From contig CANFVD010000003.1 of NCBI GenBank assembly GCA_947450345.1, forward strand, positions 1 through 62,337: a stretch of DNA of 62,337 nt, in the 5' to 3' direction. This DNA comes from Actinomycetota bacterium. Lineage in GTDB: Bacteria > Actinomycetota > Actinomycetes > Actinomycetales > Microbacteriaceae. Made by a program: the position numbers and the translations under genes. A model generated the notes under the pieces. It saw nothing but the letters and a program-made list of their open reading frames with translations, had not been told where the DNA came from and ran no database searches. Positions 7,402-16,582 of this stretch are shown here, piece by piece. The stretch's first letter is position 1, and each line of letters begins with the position of its first letter.

Positions 7402-10280
7402 TAGCCACCCGATGCCGCCAGGGCCCGATTGAGCGCGTCAACGAGCTGCTGGTCGGCGACACCGTATGCGGCCCAGTCCCCGGCGATTCGGGCGGCTTCA
7501 CGGGCCGAGATTGCTGCCGACGCGTCACGCAACGCCTGATCGAGAGCGGCGTTCGTGCTGCTACCGGTGGTCGGGCTCGGCGCAGGAGCCGGTGTCTGAG
7601 GTCCGGGATTCGCGGGCTGGTCGACACCCGAAGAACTGTCGATTCCGGCATCGCCACCAAAGAGCGCATCGAGTGCGCCCGTCAGCGTGTTTTCGAAGGC
7701 AATCTTGTCGCCGAAGGCAACCAGCACCTTCTTCAGCAGCGGATAGCTGGTGTTACCCGTTGACTTGACGTAGACCGGCTGCACGTAAAGGAGCCCGCCG
7801 CCCACTGGCAGGGTGAGCAGGTTGCCTTTGAGTACACTCGTCGAGCCCTGGCTGAGCAAGTTGAGCTCCTTGGACACCGCGGGGTCGGCGTTGAAGTTGT
7901 TCTGCACCTGGCCGGGTCCGGGAATCGTGACGTCCTTGGGCAGTGTGAGCAGCTTGAGGCGACCGTACTCCGCATCAACCTTTCCTGCCGTTCCGCCGGC
8001 ATTCGAATCAACCACGAGATAGCCGGTGAGAACGTTTCGGCTGCTCGTCCCCGTAGCGTCCGGAATGTACGTGGAATAAAGCGAGAATGCCGGCGCAGCC
8101 GCACCCGGCGTCTGCATGGTCAGGTAGTACGGGGGCTGAAAGACTGCCTGCCCGGCGACGGCCGTGGGATCGCTGGGCGTAATCCACGCGTCATCGCGGG
8201 AGTAGAAAGAGCCCGCATCGGTCACGTGGTACTGGCCGAGAATGGCGCGCTGCGCCTTGAACAGGTCTTCGGGGTAGCGAACGTGACTCATCAGTTGCGC
8301 AGACATGTCCGACAGCGGCTTAACCGTGTTGGGATACACCTTCTGCCAGGTCGCAAGGATGGGATCCTCGGCGTCCCACGCGTAAAGCGTGACCTTGCCC
8401 GAGTAGGCGTCAACGGTGGCTTTGACCGAGTTGCGAATGTAGTTGACGTTATCCAGCGCGAGCGACGCGGTAGGGGTTTGTGTGTCGGCAATAGCTGACG
8501 CGAGACTTTCAATGCGCGAGTAGGGGTAGTCGGCCGACGTCGTATAGCCATCCACGATCCACACCAGTTTGCCGTCGACCACGCTCGGGTAAGGGTTACT
8601 GTCGAGCGTGAGGTACGGCGCGGCCTTCTGCACACGCTCCCGGGGATTCCGGTTATAGAGAATCTGGGACTTGGAGTTCACGGCGTCGGAGAGCAGAATC
8701 TGCTCGCTCTGGAACTTCAGGGCATAAACGAGTCGAGTGAACAGGTCACCCAATTGCGGGCCACCATCTCCGGCGTAGGTGGTGTACGTCTGCGACTGTT
8801 CGTCTTGAGACGGGTAATCCAGCTCGATCTTCTTACCGCCGTCAGCTCCGCCCACAATCGAATAGAGGGGCGAATTTTCTCCGAAATAAACCCGCGGCTC
8901 GAACTCGCCAAGCACTCCCTGGGTGGGGATACCCGCCTCAAAGAACACCGGCTGACCCTCGTTCGTGCGCTGCGTTCCGTAGGCGCCGACCAAACCATAT
9001 CCGTGCGTGTACACCAATACGTTGTTGTACCACGACTGGGAATCGCCGATGCCCGCCTGATTGAGCTCGCGAACCGAAGTCACGGCATCCTGAACCTTGC
9101 CATCGATGGCGTAGCGGTCGACATCGAGTTCTGCAGGAAACGTGTAGTACTGCTTGAACTGCTGAAGCTGCGCGAACGAGGCACTCACGAGTGCGGGATC
9201 AATAATGCGAATGTTGGCCGTGGTCTCGGCGTCCTTGCGCAACGCGCCCGGGGTCGCATCCGTCACCGCGTTGTAGGGAACCTCTTCGACACCAGACAGT
9301 CCGTAGGCCTGACGCGTCATGTCGATGTTTCGTTCGAGGTAGGGCTGCTCCAGGCTGCGCTCACTGGGGTCGACCACGAAACGCTGCACAATCCAGGGGT
9401 ACGCCACGCCCAGCACCAGGGCGCTGACCAAAACGAGGGCTGTGCCCACGAGCGGAAGGCGCCATTTTCCCGTGATGGCGGTGACCACAAAGAGCAGTGC
9501 AACGAGCGCGCAGATAATGGCCAGAATTTGCAGACCCGGAATGGTCGCGTTGACAGTTGCGTAGGACGCGCCGGTCATGAGTCCTGTTTGGTCGGTAACC
9601 GTGTGGAACTGGTCCAGGTAGAGGCTCACGCCTTGAAGGAGCAGATAAGCTGCCGCGGCAATTGCGATGCCGATTCGCGCTCCCTTGGCCACACGAAGTT
9701 CACGGCGCGAAATGCTGATGGAACCGTAGACCACGTTGGTGATGATGGAGGCGAGCAGGCTCAGGAAGACGATAGCCGAGGCAAACCCAATGACAGCCTG
9801 ATAGAACGGCAGCGAAAACAGATAGAAGGAGATGGGCAGGTTGAACTGCGGATCCGTCTGGGTTGTCGGCACCTGGTTGATGAACAGCACTACTGTCTGC
9901 CAGCGCGAGGAGGCCCACATGCCGGCGAAGATTCCGATGACCAGCGGAACGGCAATCGTGAGGAGTCGGCGCATCGGCTCGAGGGCCTGACGGTAGCGGT
10001 CCATCTGGTCATTGAGTCGGGCGTACACGGGACGCATCCGATAGGCCGAGGCAATGCTCAGCCAGAGGGCGCCGCCCATCAGAATGACGCCGGCGAAGAA
10101 GAATCCGGCCGAGCCCACCCACTCCGTCATCAGCACACCGGTGAAGCCGAGTTGGTTGTACCAGAGCACGTCGCTGTAAAGGCTCGCGAACGTGAAGAAC
10201 GCAATAATCAGCGCAACCACAATGACGAGGCTGATAACCACGGTGCGACGAGCGCGACGACGGGGAGTCTGACTGGACAC
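7401..10280 (-). CDS. UPF0182 family large membrane protein
   Basis: 959 residues. The N-terminal third has about seven membrane segments with short loops. The remaining ~600 residues are an extracytoplasmic domain with segments such as NNVLVYTHGYGLVGAYG, PRVYFGE and WVVDGYTTS-like stretches (here WIVDGYTTSADYPYS), as in the UPF0182/COG1615 family. A low-complexity Pro/Ala/Ser/Thr tail follows. The family's biochemical role is unknown. M. tuberculosis Rv3193c is the positional counterpart, and here too it sits next to the PDZ protease gene. GTG start with AAAGG about 11 nt upstream. Confidence 0.93.
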   Translation of the reverse strand: MSSQTPRRRARRTVVISLVIVVALIIAFFTFASLYSDVLWYNQLGFTGVLMTEWVGSAGFFFAGVILMGGALWLSIASAYRMRPVYARLNDQMDRYRQALEPMRRLLTIAVPLVIGIFAGMWASSRWQTVVLFINQVPTTQTDPQFNLPISFYLFSLPFYQAVIGFASAIVFLSLLASIITNVVYGSISISRRELRVAKGARIGIAIAAAAYLLLQGVSLYLDQFHTVTDQTGLMTGASYATVNATIPGLQILAIICALVALLFVVTAITGKWRLPLVGTALVLVSALVLGVAYPWIVQRFVVDPSERSLEQPYLERNIDMTRQAYGLSGVEEVPYNAVTDATPGALRKDAETTANIRIIDPALVSASFAQLQQFKQYYTFPAELDVDRYAIDGKVQDAVTSVRELNQAGIGDSQSWYNNVLVYTHGYGLVGAYGTQRTNEGQPVFFEAGIPTQGVLGEFEPRVYFGENSPLYSIVGGADGGKKIELDYPSQDEQSQTYTTYAGDGGPQLGDLFTRLVYALKFQSEQILLSDAVNSKSQILYNRNPRERVQKAAPYLTLDSNPYPSVVDGKLVWIVDGYTTSADYPYSRIESLASAIADTQTPTASLALDNVNYIRNSVKATVDAYSGKVTLYAWDAEDPILATWQKVYPNTVKPLSDMSAQLMSHVRYPEDLFKAQRAILGQYHVTDAGSFYSRDDAWITPSDPTAVAGQAVFQPPYYLTMQTPGAAAPAFSLYSTYIPDATGTSSRNVLTGYLVVDSNAGGTAGKVDAEYGRLKLLTLPKDVTIPGPGQVQNNFNADPAVSKELNLLSQGSTSVLKGNLLTLPVGGGLLYVQPVYVKSTGNTSYPLLKKVLVAFGDKIAFENTLTGALDALFGGDAGIDSSSGVDQPANPGPQTPAPAPSPTTGSSTNAALDQALRDASAAISAREAARIAGDWAAYGVADQQLVDALNRALAASGG

Positions 10281-10365
10281 GAAGTGTGCGCCTTTCTTAA
10301 GCGGTAGTGAACTACATCCTAGGTGTGCGTCAGCGCACCCGCCTGAGAGGGAACCGGGCGACGGC

Positions 10366-11517
10366 CTACGTGCAGGTGGGAAGTTGAGCCATGGCTGCTG
10401 CGTCGCCCGAGGCCGCCGTGGTTACCGCCGTGACAGCCTCCGTAATCGTGGCAACCGAGAACACCTGAATGCCCGCCGGAACATTGCCCACGACCTCGTC
10501 GCAGTTGTCAGCGGGCGACAGGAAGAAGGTTGCGCCCGCCGCTTGGGCCGAATACATCTTGAGCCGAATCCCGCCGATGGGACCAACGTTTCCGGCCGCG
10601 TCGATTGTGCCGGTTCCGGCAAACTTCTTGCCCCGAGTCATGTCTTCGGGAGTGACCTTGTCGATTATGCCCAAGGCAAACATGAGCCCAGCGCTCGGAC
10701 CGCCCACATCGTTCAAGTGGATGCTCACGTCGAACGGATAGTCATAAGCGGTTTGCCCCAGCACGCCGATGACCGCCGTGCCTTCGTTGTTGGTGGGCGT
10801 GAGTGTCTCGGTGAGGGTCTGCCCGCCGCGAATCAGGGTGACCGTGAGCGGTTGCGACGTACCGGAGGCCTTCACCGCGGCGCGGAGTTCATCAATGTTC
10901 AGCACAGCCTCATCGTTGACGGCAACAATCAGGTCGTCGGGCATCAGTACGCCGTCGGCGGGCATACCCGACGTGGTGCTGACCACTTTTGCGCCCTTCT
11001 CAACGGAGTAGCCGAGATAGGTCATGGCCGCCGCAATGGCTTCCGCCTGCGAATCGACCATCTGCGCTGTGTTGGCTTGGTTGCGCTCATCCTCGGTCTG
11101 GTCTTTGGGATACACGTACTCGAACGGAATGACGGACTGCGACGGGCTGAGGTATGCCTGAAGGACGTCAAACCAGTTGGGCATGATTTCGGGCGTGCCT
11201 TCGAGGCACACCGTGAGTAGATCCAGCGCGCCCGTGGTGGGGTACGTAGTCGTTCCCGAAATCTCAATCAGTGGCTCCGTGCCCTCTTTCGTCGGAGTGG
11301 GCGAGCAGTTATCAAAAACCGTCTGATTTGCGAGAGTGTTCCACCAGGGACCCGGGTGCTCGATAGCGAATGGCACCGGGATGGCGGTGATGCCAACAGT
11401 AAACAGTGCCGCGATGGCGACGAGAAGCAGGCCGCGTCGACGGCGCCGAGTGCGAGGATCCGTGGGAACGGGTGCGTGCTCGGGCGTCTCGCGGTCTGTG
11501 TTGGGGAAGAGTGTCAC
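10366..11517 (-). CDS. PDZ-domain Lon-like membrane protease (YlbL family)
   Basis: 383 residues: a cytoplasmic N-terminus with RRRRR, one membrane segment (GLLLVAIAALFTVGITAI), then a PDZ domain (GMPADGVLMPDDLIVAVND) and a Lon/S16 protease domain. The catalytic Ser is in GGPSAGLMFA and the catalytic Lys in GIRLKMYSAQAAGA, with the usual GTGTID and VGPIGG segments between. It should cleave proteins outside the membrane without an ATPase. The gene is just upstream of UPF0182 on the same strand, an arrangement also seen as Rv3194c-Rv3193c. Start GTG at 11515-11517. Confidence 0.92.
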   Translation of the reverse strand: MTLFPNTDRETPEHAPVPTDPRTRRRRRGLLLVAIAALFTVGITAIPVPFAIEHPGPWWNTLANQTVFDNCSPTPTKEGTEPLIEISGTTTYPTTGALDLLTVCLEGTPEIMPNWFDVLQAYLSPSQSVIPFEYVYPKDQTEDERNQANTAQMVDSQAEAIAAAMTYLGYSVEKGAKVVSTTSGMPADGVLMPDDLIVAVNDEAVLNIDELRAAVKASGTSQPLTVTLIRGGQTLTETLTPTNNEGTAVIGVLGQTAYDYPFDVSIHLNDVGGPSAGLMFALGIIDKVTPEDMTRGKKFAGTGTIDAAGNVGPIGGIRLKMYSAQAAGATFFLSPADNCDEVVGNVPAGIQVFSVATITEAVTAVTTAASGDAAAMAQLPTCT

Positions 11518-11646
11518 AAGGCAATCTTTGTCTGGGGTGCACGGGGTGTTCGCCGTCGGCGCACTCGTTCGATCAGCCTAGGGGCTTTCTCGGAGGGCGA
11601 TAGGGCTAGCGTATTAGTCGTAACCTGAAAGGTGGCTTGAGGGCAC

Positions 11647-12996
11647 GTGACCGACAACAACGAACGCGACCCCGAAGAAGAGTTCCGCGACATGCTTCGG
11701 GGATTCCTTGAGGGGCGCGAAGGAATCGACCCGAGCAAACTTGCGGGAGCCGCGGGGCTGCCCACCGACCCCGACGCGATTTCTCGGATGATGGCGCAAC
11801 TGCAAGCAGCGATGAACGCCTCGGGCGGCGAGGGCATCAACTGGACGATGGCAATGGAACAGGCCAAGTCGATCGCCTTGAAGAGTGTCATCCCGGTGAC
11901 TGCCATTGCCCGGGCCGAGATCGACCAAGCCTTCCACGTTGCCACCCTCTGGTTGGCCGAGGCCTGTGACCTGTCCGACACGGCCGAAGAGCCTCAGTTG
12001 CTGACCCGCTTGGAGTGGATCGAACAGACGTTCCCCCTCTGGCAGCAGCTCGCCGAACCCGTGGCCCTCAACATTTCTGAGGCCATGACCACGGTGCTGA
12101 ACGATCAAGCACCCGAAGAGATGAAGGGCATGATCGCGGGCGCGAGCAACATGATGCGTCAGGTGGGTGGCACGCTCTTCGCCATGCAACTCGGCCAGGT
12201 GTTGGGCCAGCTCTCCACCGAGGTGGTTTCGGGCGGCGACGTTGGCATCCCCGTGCTCGATACCAACCGGGCCGCTTTGCTCCCCCAGAACATGGCCGAG
12301 TTTGGCGAGGGTCTCGACATCCCCATGGACCAGGTACACCTGTACCTCGCGGTTCGCGAAACCGCCTATGCCCGCCTGTTTCGGCACGCCAAGTGGCTGC
12401 GCCTGAATTTCCTTGCTAGCGTCACCGAATTCGCCCGGGGAATCAGCATCAATCAGGATCGCCTCGAAGAGATTGCCAACAACTTCGATCCGGCGAATCC
12501 CGAAGAGTTGCGCGACGCAATCGGGGCCGGCGCCCTGATTCCTCCCAAGACACCCGCTCAGCAAGCCGCGCTCGACCGCCTTGAAAATCAACTCGCCCTC
12601 ATCGAGGGATGGGTGGATGTGGTCACGACCGCGGCTACGCTCCGTTTGCCGCGCGTCGATGCCATCGCCGAAACAGTGCGTCGCCGCCGCGCGTCGGGCG
12701 GACCCGCGGAGTCGGCGCTCGCGTCGCTCGTGGGACTTGAACTTCGTCCGCGTCGACTCCGCGATGCAGTGAAAATGTGGCAGAGCGTCACCGAAGCCGT
12801 GGGCATCGAGGCGCGCGACGCCCTGTGGGATCACCCCGACGTCGTGCCGACCTCAGAAGATCTCGACAATCCCGCGGGTCTGATTGCCCGCCTCGAAGCG
12901 ACGGCCCGCGGCGAGACTCCGGCACCGGACGAGATGGACAAGGCCCTCGAGGACCTGCTGGACGGTAAGGACTTCGGACCCGCCCCCGAGAACTAA
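11647..12996 (+). CDS. Zincin-like protein, DUF2342 family
   Basis: 449 residues. The order of segments (MMRQVGGTLFAMQLGQVLGQLS, VRETAYARLFRHAKWLR, EFARGISINQDRLEEIA, LIEGWVDVVTTAATLRLP) matches the DUF2342 family, annotated in databases as a putative zinc metallohydrolase or F420-associated protein. No HExxH motif is present. Residues that might bind metal are the His in FRHAKW and the Glu in VTEFARG, but activity is uncertain. It diverges from the PDZ protease gene, as Rv3195 does from Rv3194c. GTG start at 11647. Confidence 0.88.
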   Translation: MTDNNERDPEEEFRDMLRGFLEGREGIDPSKLAGAAGLPTDPDAISRMMAQLQAAMNASGGEGINWTMAMEQAKSIALKSVIPVTAIARAEIDQAFHVATLWLAEACDLSDTAEEPQLLTRLEWIEQTFPLWQQLAEPVALNISEAMTTVLNDQAPEEMKGMIAGASNMMRQVGGTLFAMQLGQVLGQLSTEVVSGGDVGIPVLDTNRAALLPQNMAEFGEGLDIPMDQVHLYLAVRETAYARLFRHAKWLRLNFLASVTEFARGISINQDRLEEIANNFDPANPEELRDAIGAGALIPPKTPAQQAALDRLENQLALIEGWVDVVTTAATLRLPRVDAIAETVRRRRASGGPAESALASLVGLELRPRRLRDAVKMWQSVTEAVGIEARDALWDHPDVVPTSEDLDNPAGLIARLEATARGETPAPDEMDKALEDLLDGKDFGPAPEN

Positions 12997-13069
12997 CGTT
13001 CGTCGAAGACCTCGGCAACCGTGTGGATGACTGGGGTCACGAAAGAGGCGCTGCCGTCATGATGCACGC

Positions 13070-13975
13070 ATGCATCGGATAGATCCTCGCCTGCCCCTTC
13101 TATGGCGCACGCCAACTGAGATTCAAATCGGATTCGCGCGCCCGGTCGCGGTGCTCACCGACCTTACCGCCGCCCAGGAATACGTCGTGGCGGCACTACA
13201 TTCGGGCGTGAGTGACGTCTCGCTACGCGCCCTCGCCTCGCAGCGCGGCATGCCGGCTACTGACGTCTCGGACTTGCTCGAACGACTGAGGCCGGCGCTT
13301 GAGTCAGCGACCGACGTGTCGTCTCTCCGGGACCGCGTCTGGGTTGCCGTGGACGGCAAGGGATTGGGTGCCGCCCGAATCGCTCACACGCTTGCCGACA
13401 CGTCACTGACGCGCTCGTTATTCGCCAGCGCGACGGTCGCCGAATTATTGGCCGAGGCGCCGACTCATGAGGAGTCGCGCTCCTCGGCGTCGGCCGTTGT
13501 TGTTGTGGTCGCCACCATGGCACTCCCTCCGGAGCGCTGTGGCCCGTGGCTGCGGCGTGGGGTGAGGCACCTGCCCGTGGTGTGGCTCGACACAGCGGTG
13601 CACGTTGGACCGCTCATCGACCCCGGACGCACCGCCTGCTGGCACTGTGTGGAACTGGCCCGATGCGACGCCGATGCCGCCCGGCGCGCACTCGTGACGC
13701 AGGTGGCTGGTCGACCGGCCGCGACGGAAACCAACCTCATCACGCAAGATGTGGCCCTCCGGGTGGCGCGCTGGCTCGACGGCACAGACGCACCCGAACC
13801 GGGCATCGCCCTGGTCTACGAGGCAGCTAGCGCTCGCTGGCGGCAGGAGACGACGTCACCTCACGAAGCGTGTTCGTGCCACACTCCGCAAGGAAACGCG
13901 ACCGCTGTCGCGCGTGACGATGTCCCGCTCCCGACGCGGCCCACGAGAGGTGCAGCCGCTCCCCCGCTCGAGTGA
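13070..13975 (+). CDS. E1/ThiF-like protein (TOMM leader-binding/cyclodehydratase-like)
   Basis: 301 residues. The N-terminal ~80 residues look like a small winged-helix or RRE-type domain. A Rossmann-like part with a degenerate nucleotide loop follows (DGKGLGAARIAHTLA, residues 95-109). Cys190 and Cys193 (CWHC), with Cys268 and Cys270 (CSC) near the end, have the spacing of the structural zinc of E1-like enzymes. Databases label such actinobacterial genes TOMM precursor leader peptide-binding proteins, but no YcaO gene is nearby. Its position before a helicase resembles Rv3196. The last 149 bp overlap the 3' end of the converging helicase gene, including Cys268/270. Confidence 0.72.
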   Translation: MHRIDPRLPLLWRTPTEIQIGFARPVAVLTDLTAAQEYVVAALHSGVSDVSLRALASQRGMPATDVSDLLERLRPALESATDVSSLRDRVWVAVDGKGLGAARIAHTLADTSLTRSLFASATVAELLAEAPTHEESRSSASAVVVVVATMALPPERCGPWLRRGVRHLPVVWLDTAVHVGPLIDPGRTACWHCVELARCDADAARRALVTQVAGRPAATETNLITQDVALRVARWLDGTDAPEPGIALVYEAASARWRQETTSPHEACSCHTPQGNATAVARDDVPLPTRPTRGAAAPPLE

Positions 13976-15560
13976 GGGCGACGTACAGCAGGCGTCGCTC
14001 TTCCGCGACGGCATCAAGTCCCTGGGCATAACTGATGGGAATCAGCCCCTCTGCCACACCCACGATGTACACGGCTTTCCACTCGAGGCCCTTGACCGAA
14101 TGGATCGAGGCCAGCGTGACGGCATTCATGGTGGGCTCGTGTCGCGCCTCGGCCCGCGCCTGCAAGCTGTCCGTGAATTCACGCAGCGTGGTTCCGGGCG
14201 GAGTCTCGTCGGCCATTTCGACAATCGCGTTGAGGGCCTCCCACTTCGCACGCACGGCACCCGACGATTCAGGCGCCGATTGAGTCCAGCCCAGCGCGCG
14301 CAGAACGTCACTCACCGACTTGAACAGGGGTTCGTCGATCGGGTTTACCGCGGAACCGCGCAAGGCCAGCAGTGCGCGCTTGACATCGGGCAAATCAAAA
14401 AAGCGCGTGGCGCCGGCCACCTGATAACTCACGCTCGCCTCCGTGAGAGCACGTTCGAGGTTGGCCGATTGGGCGTTGGTGCGATACAGAATGGCGATGT
14501 CGGATGCCGCGAGCCCCGACTCGAGGTCGGACCGGATTCGGGCAGCCACACCGTAAGCCTCCTCGTGATCCGACGCGAAGGCAGACACGGTGGGCACGGG
14601 TCCCTCGTCTCGCACTGACTGAAGCACAAGCGCGCCGGCCCGATCGCGCATCAACTCGTTGGCCACGCGAACGATGGGTGTCGTGGATCGGTAGTTGCGG
14701 TCGAGGCCAATCGTGATGGCCTGGGGAAACTCGTGGTCAAAGTTGAGCAGGTAGTCGCTCGTGGCCCCCGTGAACGAGTAAATAGTCTGGCTGGCGTCAC
14801 CCACCACGCACACGTCGGCCCGATCGCCCCGCCACAGTTCGAGCAAGCGATGCTGGAGTGGCGACACGTCCTGATATTCGTCGACGACGAAGAAACGATA
14901 CTGTTCGTGCACCTGCAGCGCTACGCGGGGCTCGGCCTCCAGGAGACCAGCGGTGAGCAGCAGTACGTCTTCGAAATCAATCGACGACCGCTCGTCCTTG
15001 ATGCGCTCATAGGCGCGCTGAACATCCACGCACTGTTCCACGGTGAGCGAGCCCGGCATCGACCGGGAGGCCGCACGGAGCGCATAGGCGTCAAGCGTCA
15101 GGTTGGTGACCTTGCGCCACTCGACTTCTGCGGCAACGTCCCGCAGTGACGCCGTGTCGAGTTTGAGCCCCAGGGTGGTCGCCGCCTCGGCGAGGGGGCG
15201 CGCTTTACCCTCGATGAGGCGGGGAGCGGGAACACCGGTGATCTGCGGCCAAAAGTAATTGAGCTGCCGAAGCGCCGACGAGTGAAAGGTGCGTGCCGAC
15301 ACGTTACCGGCGCCGAGGTCGCGCAAACGCGTGCGCATCTCTCCGGCGGCGCGCTGAGTGAACGTCAGAGCCAGAATCCGCTCGGGAGAATAGGTGTCCG
15401 TGGAGATTCCGTAGGCGATGCGGTGTGTGATGGCCCGCGTCTTGCCCGTTCCCGCGCCCGCAAGTACTCGCACGGGCCCGCGCAACGCCGTGGCTACTTG
15501 CCGTTGTTCGTCGTCGAGGGCGCTGAGAATCTGCTCCGGGTCTAGCGCTTGCCCAACCAC
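13827..15560 (-). CDS. UvrD/Rep-type SF1 DNA helicase (UvrD2 position)
   Basis: 577 residues with SF1A helicase motifs in order: Q-motif (LDDEQRQVA), Walker A GAGTGKT, motif Ia FTQRAAGEM, Walker B VVDEYQDVS, motif III GDASQTIYSF, motif IV RNYRST, motif V SIHSVKGLEW and motif VI VALTRAGERL. It should unwind DNA 3'-5'. Next to NudC and AdnAB it is the counterpart of M. tuberculosis uvrD2 (Rv3198c), but it ends soon after motif VI and has no HRDC or Cys-rich tail. The start is the GTG at 15558-15560 with AGGAGG 4 nt upstream, overlapping the end of the Nudix gene by 19 nt. Its last ~48 codons overlap the E1-like gene. Confidence 0.92.
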   Translation of the reverse strand: MVGQALDPEQILSALDDEQRQVATALRGPVRVLAGAGTGKTRAITHRIAYGISTDTYSPERILALTFTQRAAGEMRTRLRDLGAGNVSARTFHSSALRQLNYFWPQITGVPAPRLIEGKARPLAEAATTLGLKLDTASLRDVAAEVEWRKVTNLTLDAYALRAASRSMPGSLTVEQCVDVQRAYERIKDERSSIDFEDVLLLTAGLLEAEPRVALQVHEQYRFFVVDEYQDVSPLQHRLLELWRGDRADVCVVGDASQTIYSFTGATSDYLLNFDHEFPQAITIGLDRNYRSTTPIVRVANELMRDRAGALVLQSVRDEGPVPTVSAFASDHEEAYGVAARIRSDLESGLAASDIAILYRTNAQSANLERALTEASVSYQVAGATRFFDLPDVKRALLALRGSAVNPIDEPLFKSVSDVLRALGWTQSAPESSGAVRAKWEALNAIVEMADETPPGTTLREFTDSLQARAEARHEPTMNAVTLASIHSVKGLEWKAVYIVGVAEGLIPISYAQGLDAVAEERRLLYVALTRAGERLHLSWAASGAGHRHARQRSRFLAECGTNTLREVTSSPAASER

Positions 15561-16495
15561 GTGTCCTCCTGTGGGAGCGTGGCACCCAACCAGTCTTCGA
15601 TGAGGTGGCGCGCGATGGACACCGGGCCGGGCAGCTTGATGGAATCGGTGGCCGCGGCCTCGGTCAATTCGGTGCGCGTGAACCAGCGCAGCGAACGGAT
15701 CTCTTCGCCGTCAGCAAGGATGGCGTTGGCATCCTGACCGGCGGCGAGACGCGCCCGAAAGCCCAGCATGAGGGATGCGGGAAAGGGCCACGGCTGCGAC
15801 GCCACATAGGTGGGGTCTTCGACGCGAAGGCCGCACTCTTCGAACATTTCGCGCACCACGGCGTCTTCGAGAGATTCGCCCGGCTCCACGTAACCGGCCA
15901 GTAGTGAGAAACGGTCTTCCTCCCACAGCGCGTTATTTCCGAGCAAAATGCGATCGTCCGCATCGGTGACGACGACAATGATGGCGGCGTCGGTGCGAGG
16001 AAAGACCTGGGTGCCCGACTCGTCGACGCGCACCCAGCCGGCCTGCTGCGGCAGAACGGCCTGACCACGCTGTGGCGAAAACGAGTGCGACCTGTGCCAA
16101 TGAGACATCCCGAGCGCTTGAGTAAAGAGTCCGACGTCGAGATCGCCCAGTTCCGTGGCCGCCAATCGCAGGTCGCGCCAGTCGGCCGCCACGACCGAGG
16201 TGCGGGCCAAGGCCACGGCATCATCGGCTGAAAAAGCGGCGTCAGTCAGCACTGCGACGAATGCCGAGCCCTCGTGGTGCCCCAAGTAGATTTTGGTCAG
16301 ACCGCTGACGGACTCGGGCGCCAGGTACACCACGGCTTTGTCGGCTATCAGCGTTGCGTTCTCGTGGATCACCAGAACACGGGTTTCCGGGTCACTCCAG
16401 AGATCGTCGAGGAGCTGGGGCTCGGCTCGCCGAACGGCGTCCCGGTCGTGCACCTGACGGGCCAAGGACAAGCGACGGCGAATTTCGTGCGACAT
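15542..16495 (-). CDS. nudC: NudC-like NADH pyrophosphatase (Nudix hydrolase)
   Basis: 317 residues. The Nudix box GYVEPGESLEDAVVREMFEE-CG is complete, and the NADH-pyrophosphatase signature SQPWPFPASLM follows, so it should hydrolyse NAD(H) to NMN(H) and AMP. The N-terminal domain retains the expected flow up to GWVR and FPRTDAAIIV. However, the zinc ribbon between them has lost its Cys: FSPQRG stands where family members have FCxxCG, and VRVDESG where they have RRC. Position upstream of the helicase matches Rv3199c-Rv3198c. ATG start at 16493-16495. Confidence 0.9.
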   Translation of the reverse strand: MSHEIRRRLSLARQVHDRDAVRRAEPQLLDDLWSDPETRVLVIHENATLIADKAVVYLAPESVSGLTKIYLGHHEGSAFVAVLTDAAFSADDAVALARTSVVAADWRDLRLAATELGDLDVGLFTQALGMSHWHRSHSFSPQRGQAVLPQQAGWVRVDESGTQVFPRTDAAIIVVVTDADDRILLGNNALWEEDRFSLLAGYVEPGESLEDAVVREMFEECGLRVEDPTYVASQPWPFPASLMLGFRARLAAGQDANAILADGEEIRSLRWFTRTELTEAAATDSIKLPGPVSIARHLIEDWLGATLPQEDTWLGKR

Positions 16496-16582
16496 GTGAT
16501 CCTTGAATGTTGTGAGACGACGTCAGCAGCGAAGTGCGTGGCGTTTCGCGCCTGAGGGCGCTGGGCGACCTAGCCTAAAAGC

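Noticed and set aside
8754-10307. A 517-codon open frame on the plus strand inside the UPF0182 gene
   Set aside because: Antisense shadow of a G+C-rich gene: Arg/Gly/His-rich product without motifs or RBS, while the minus frame has clear family features.
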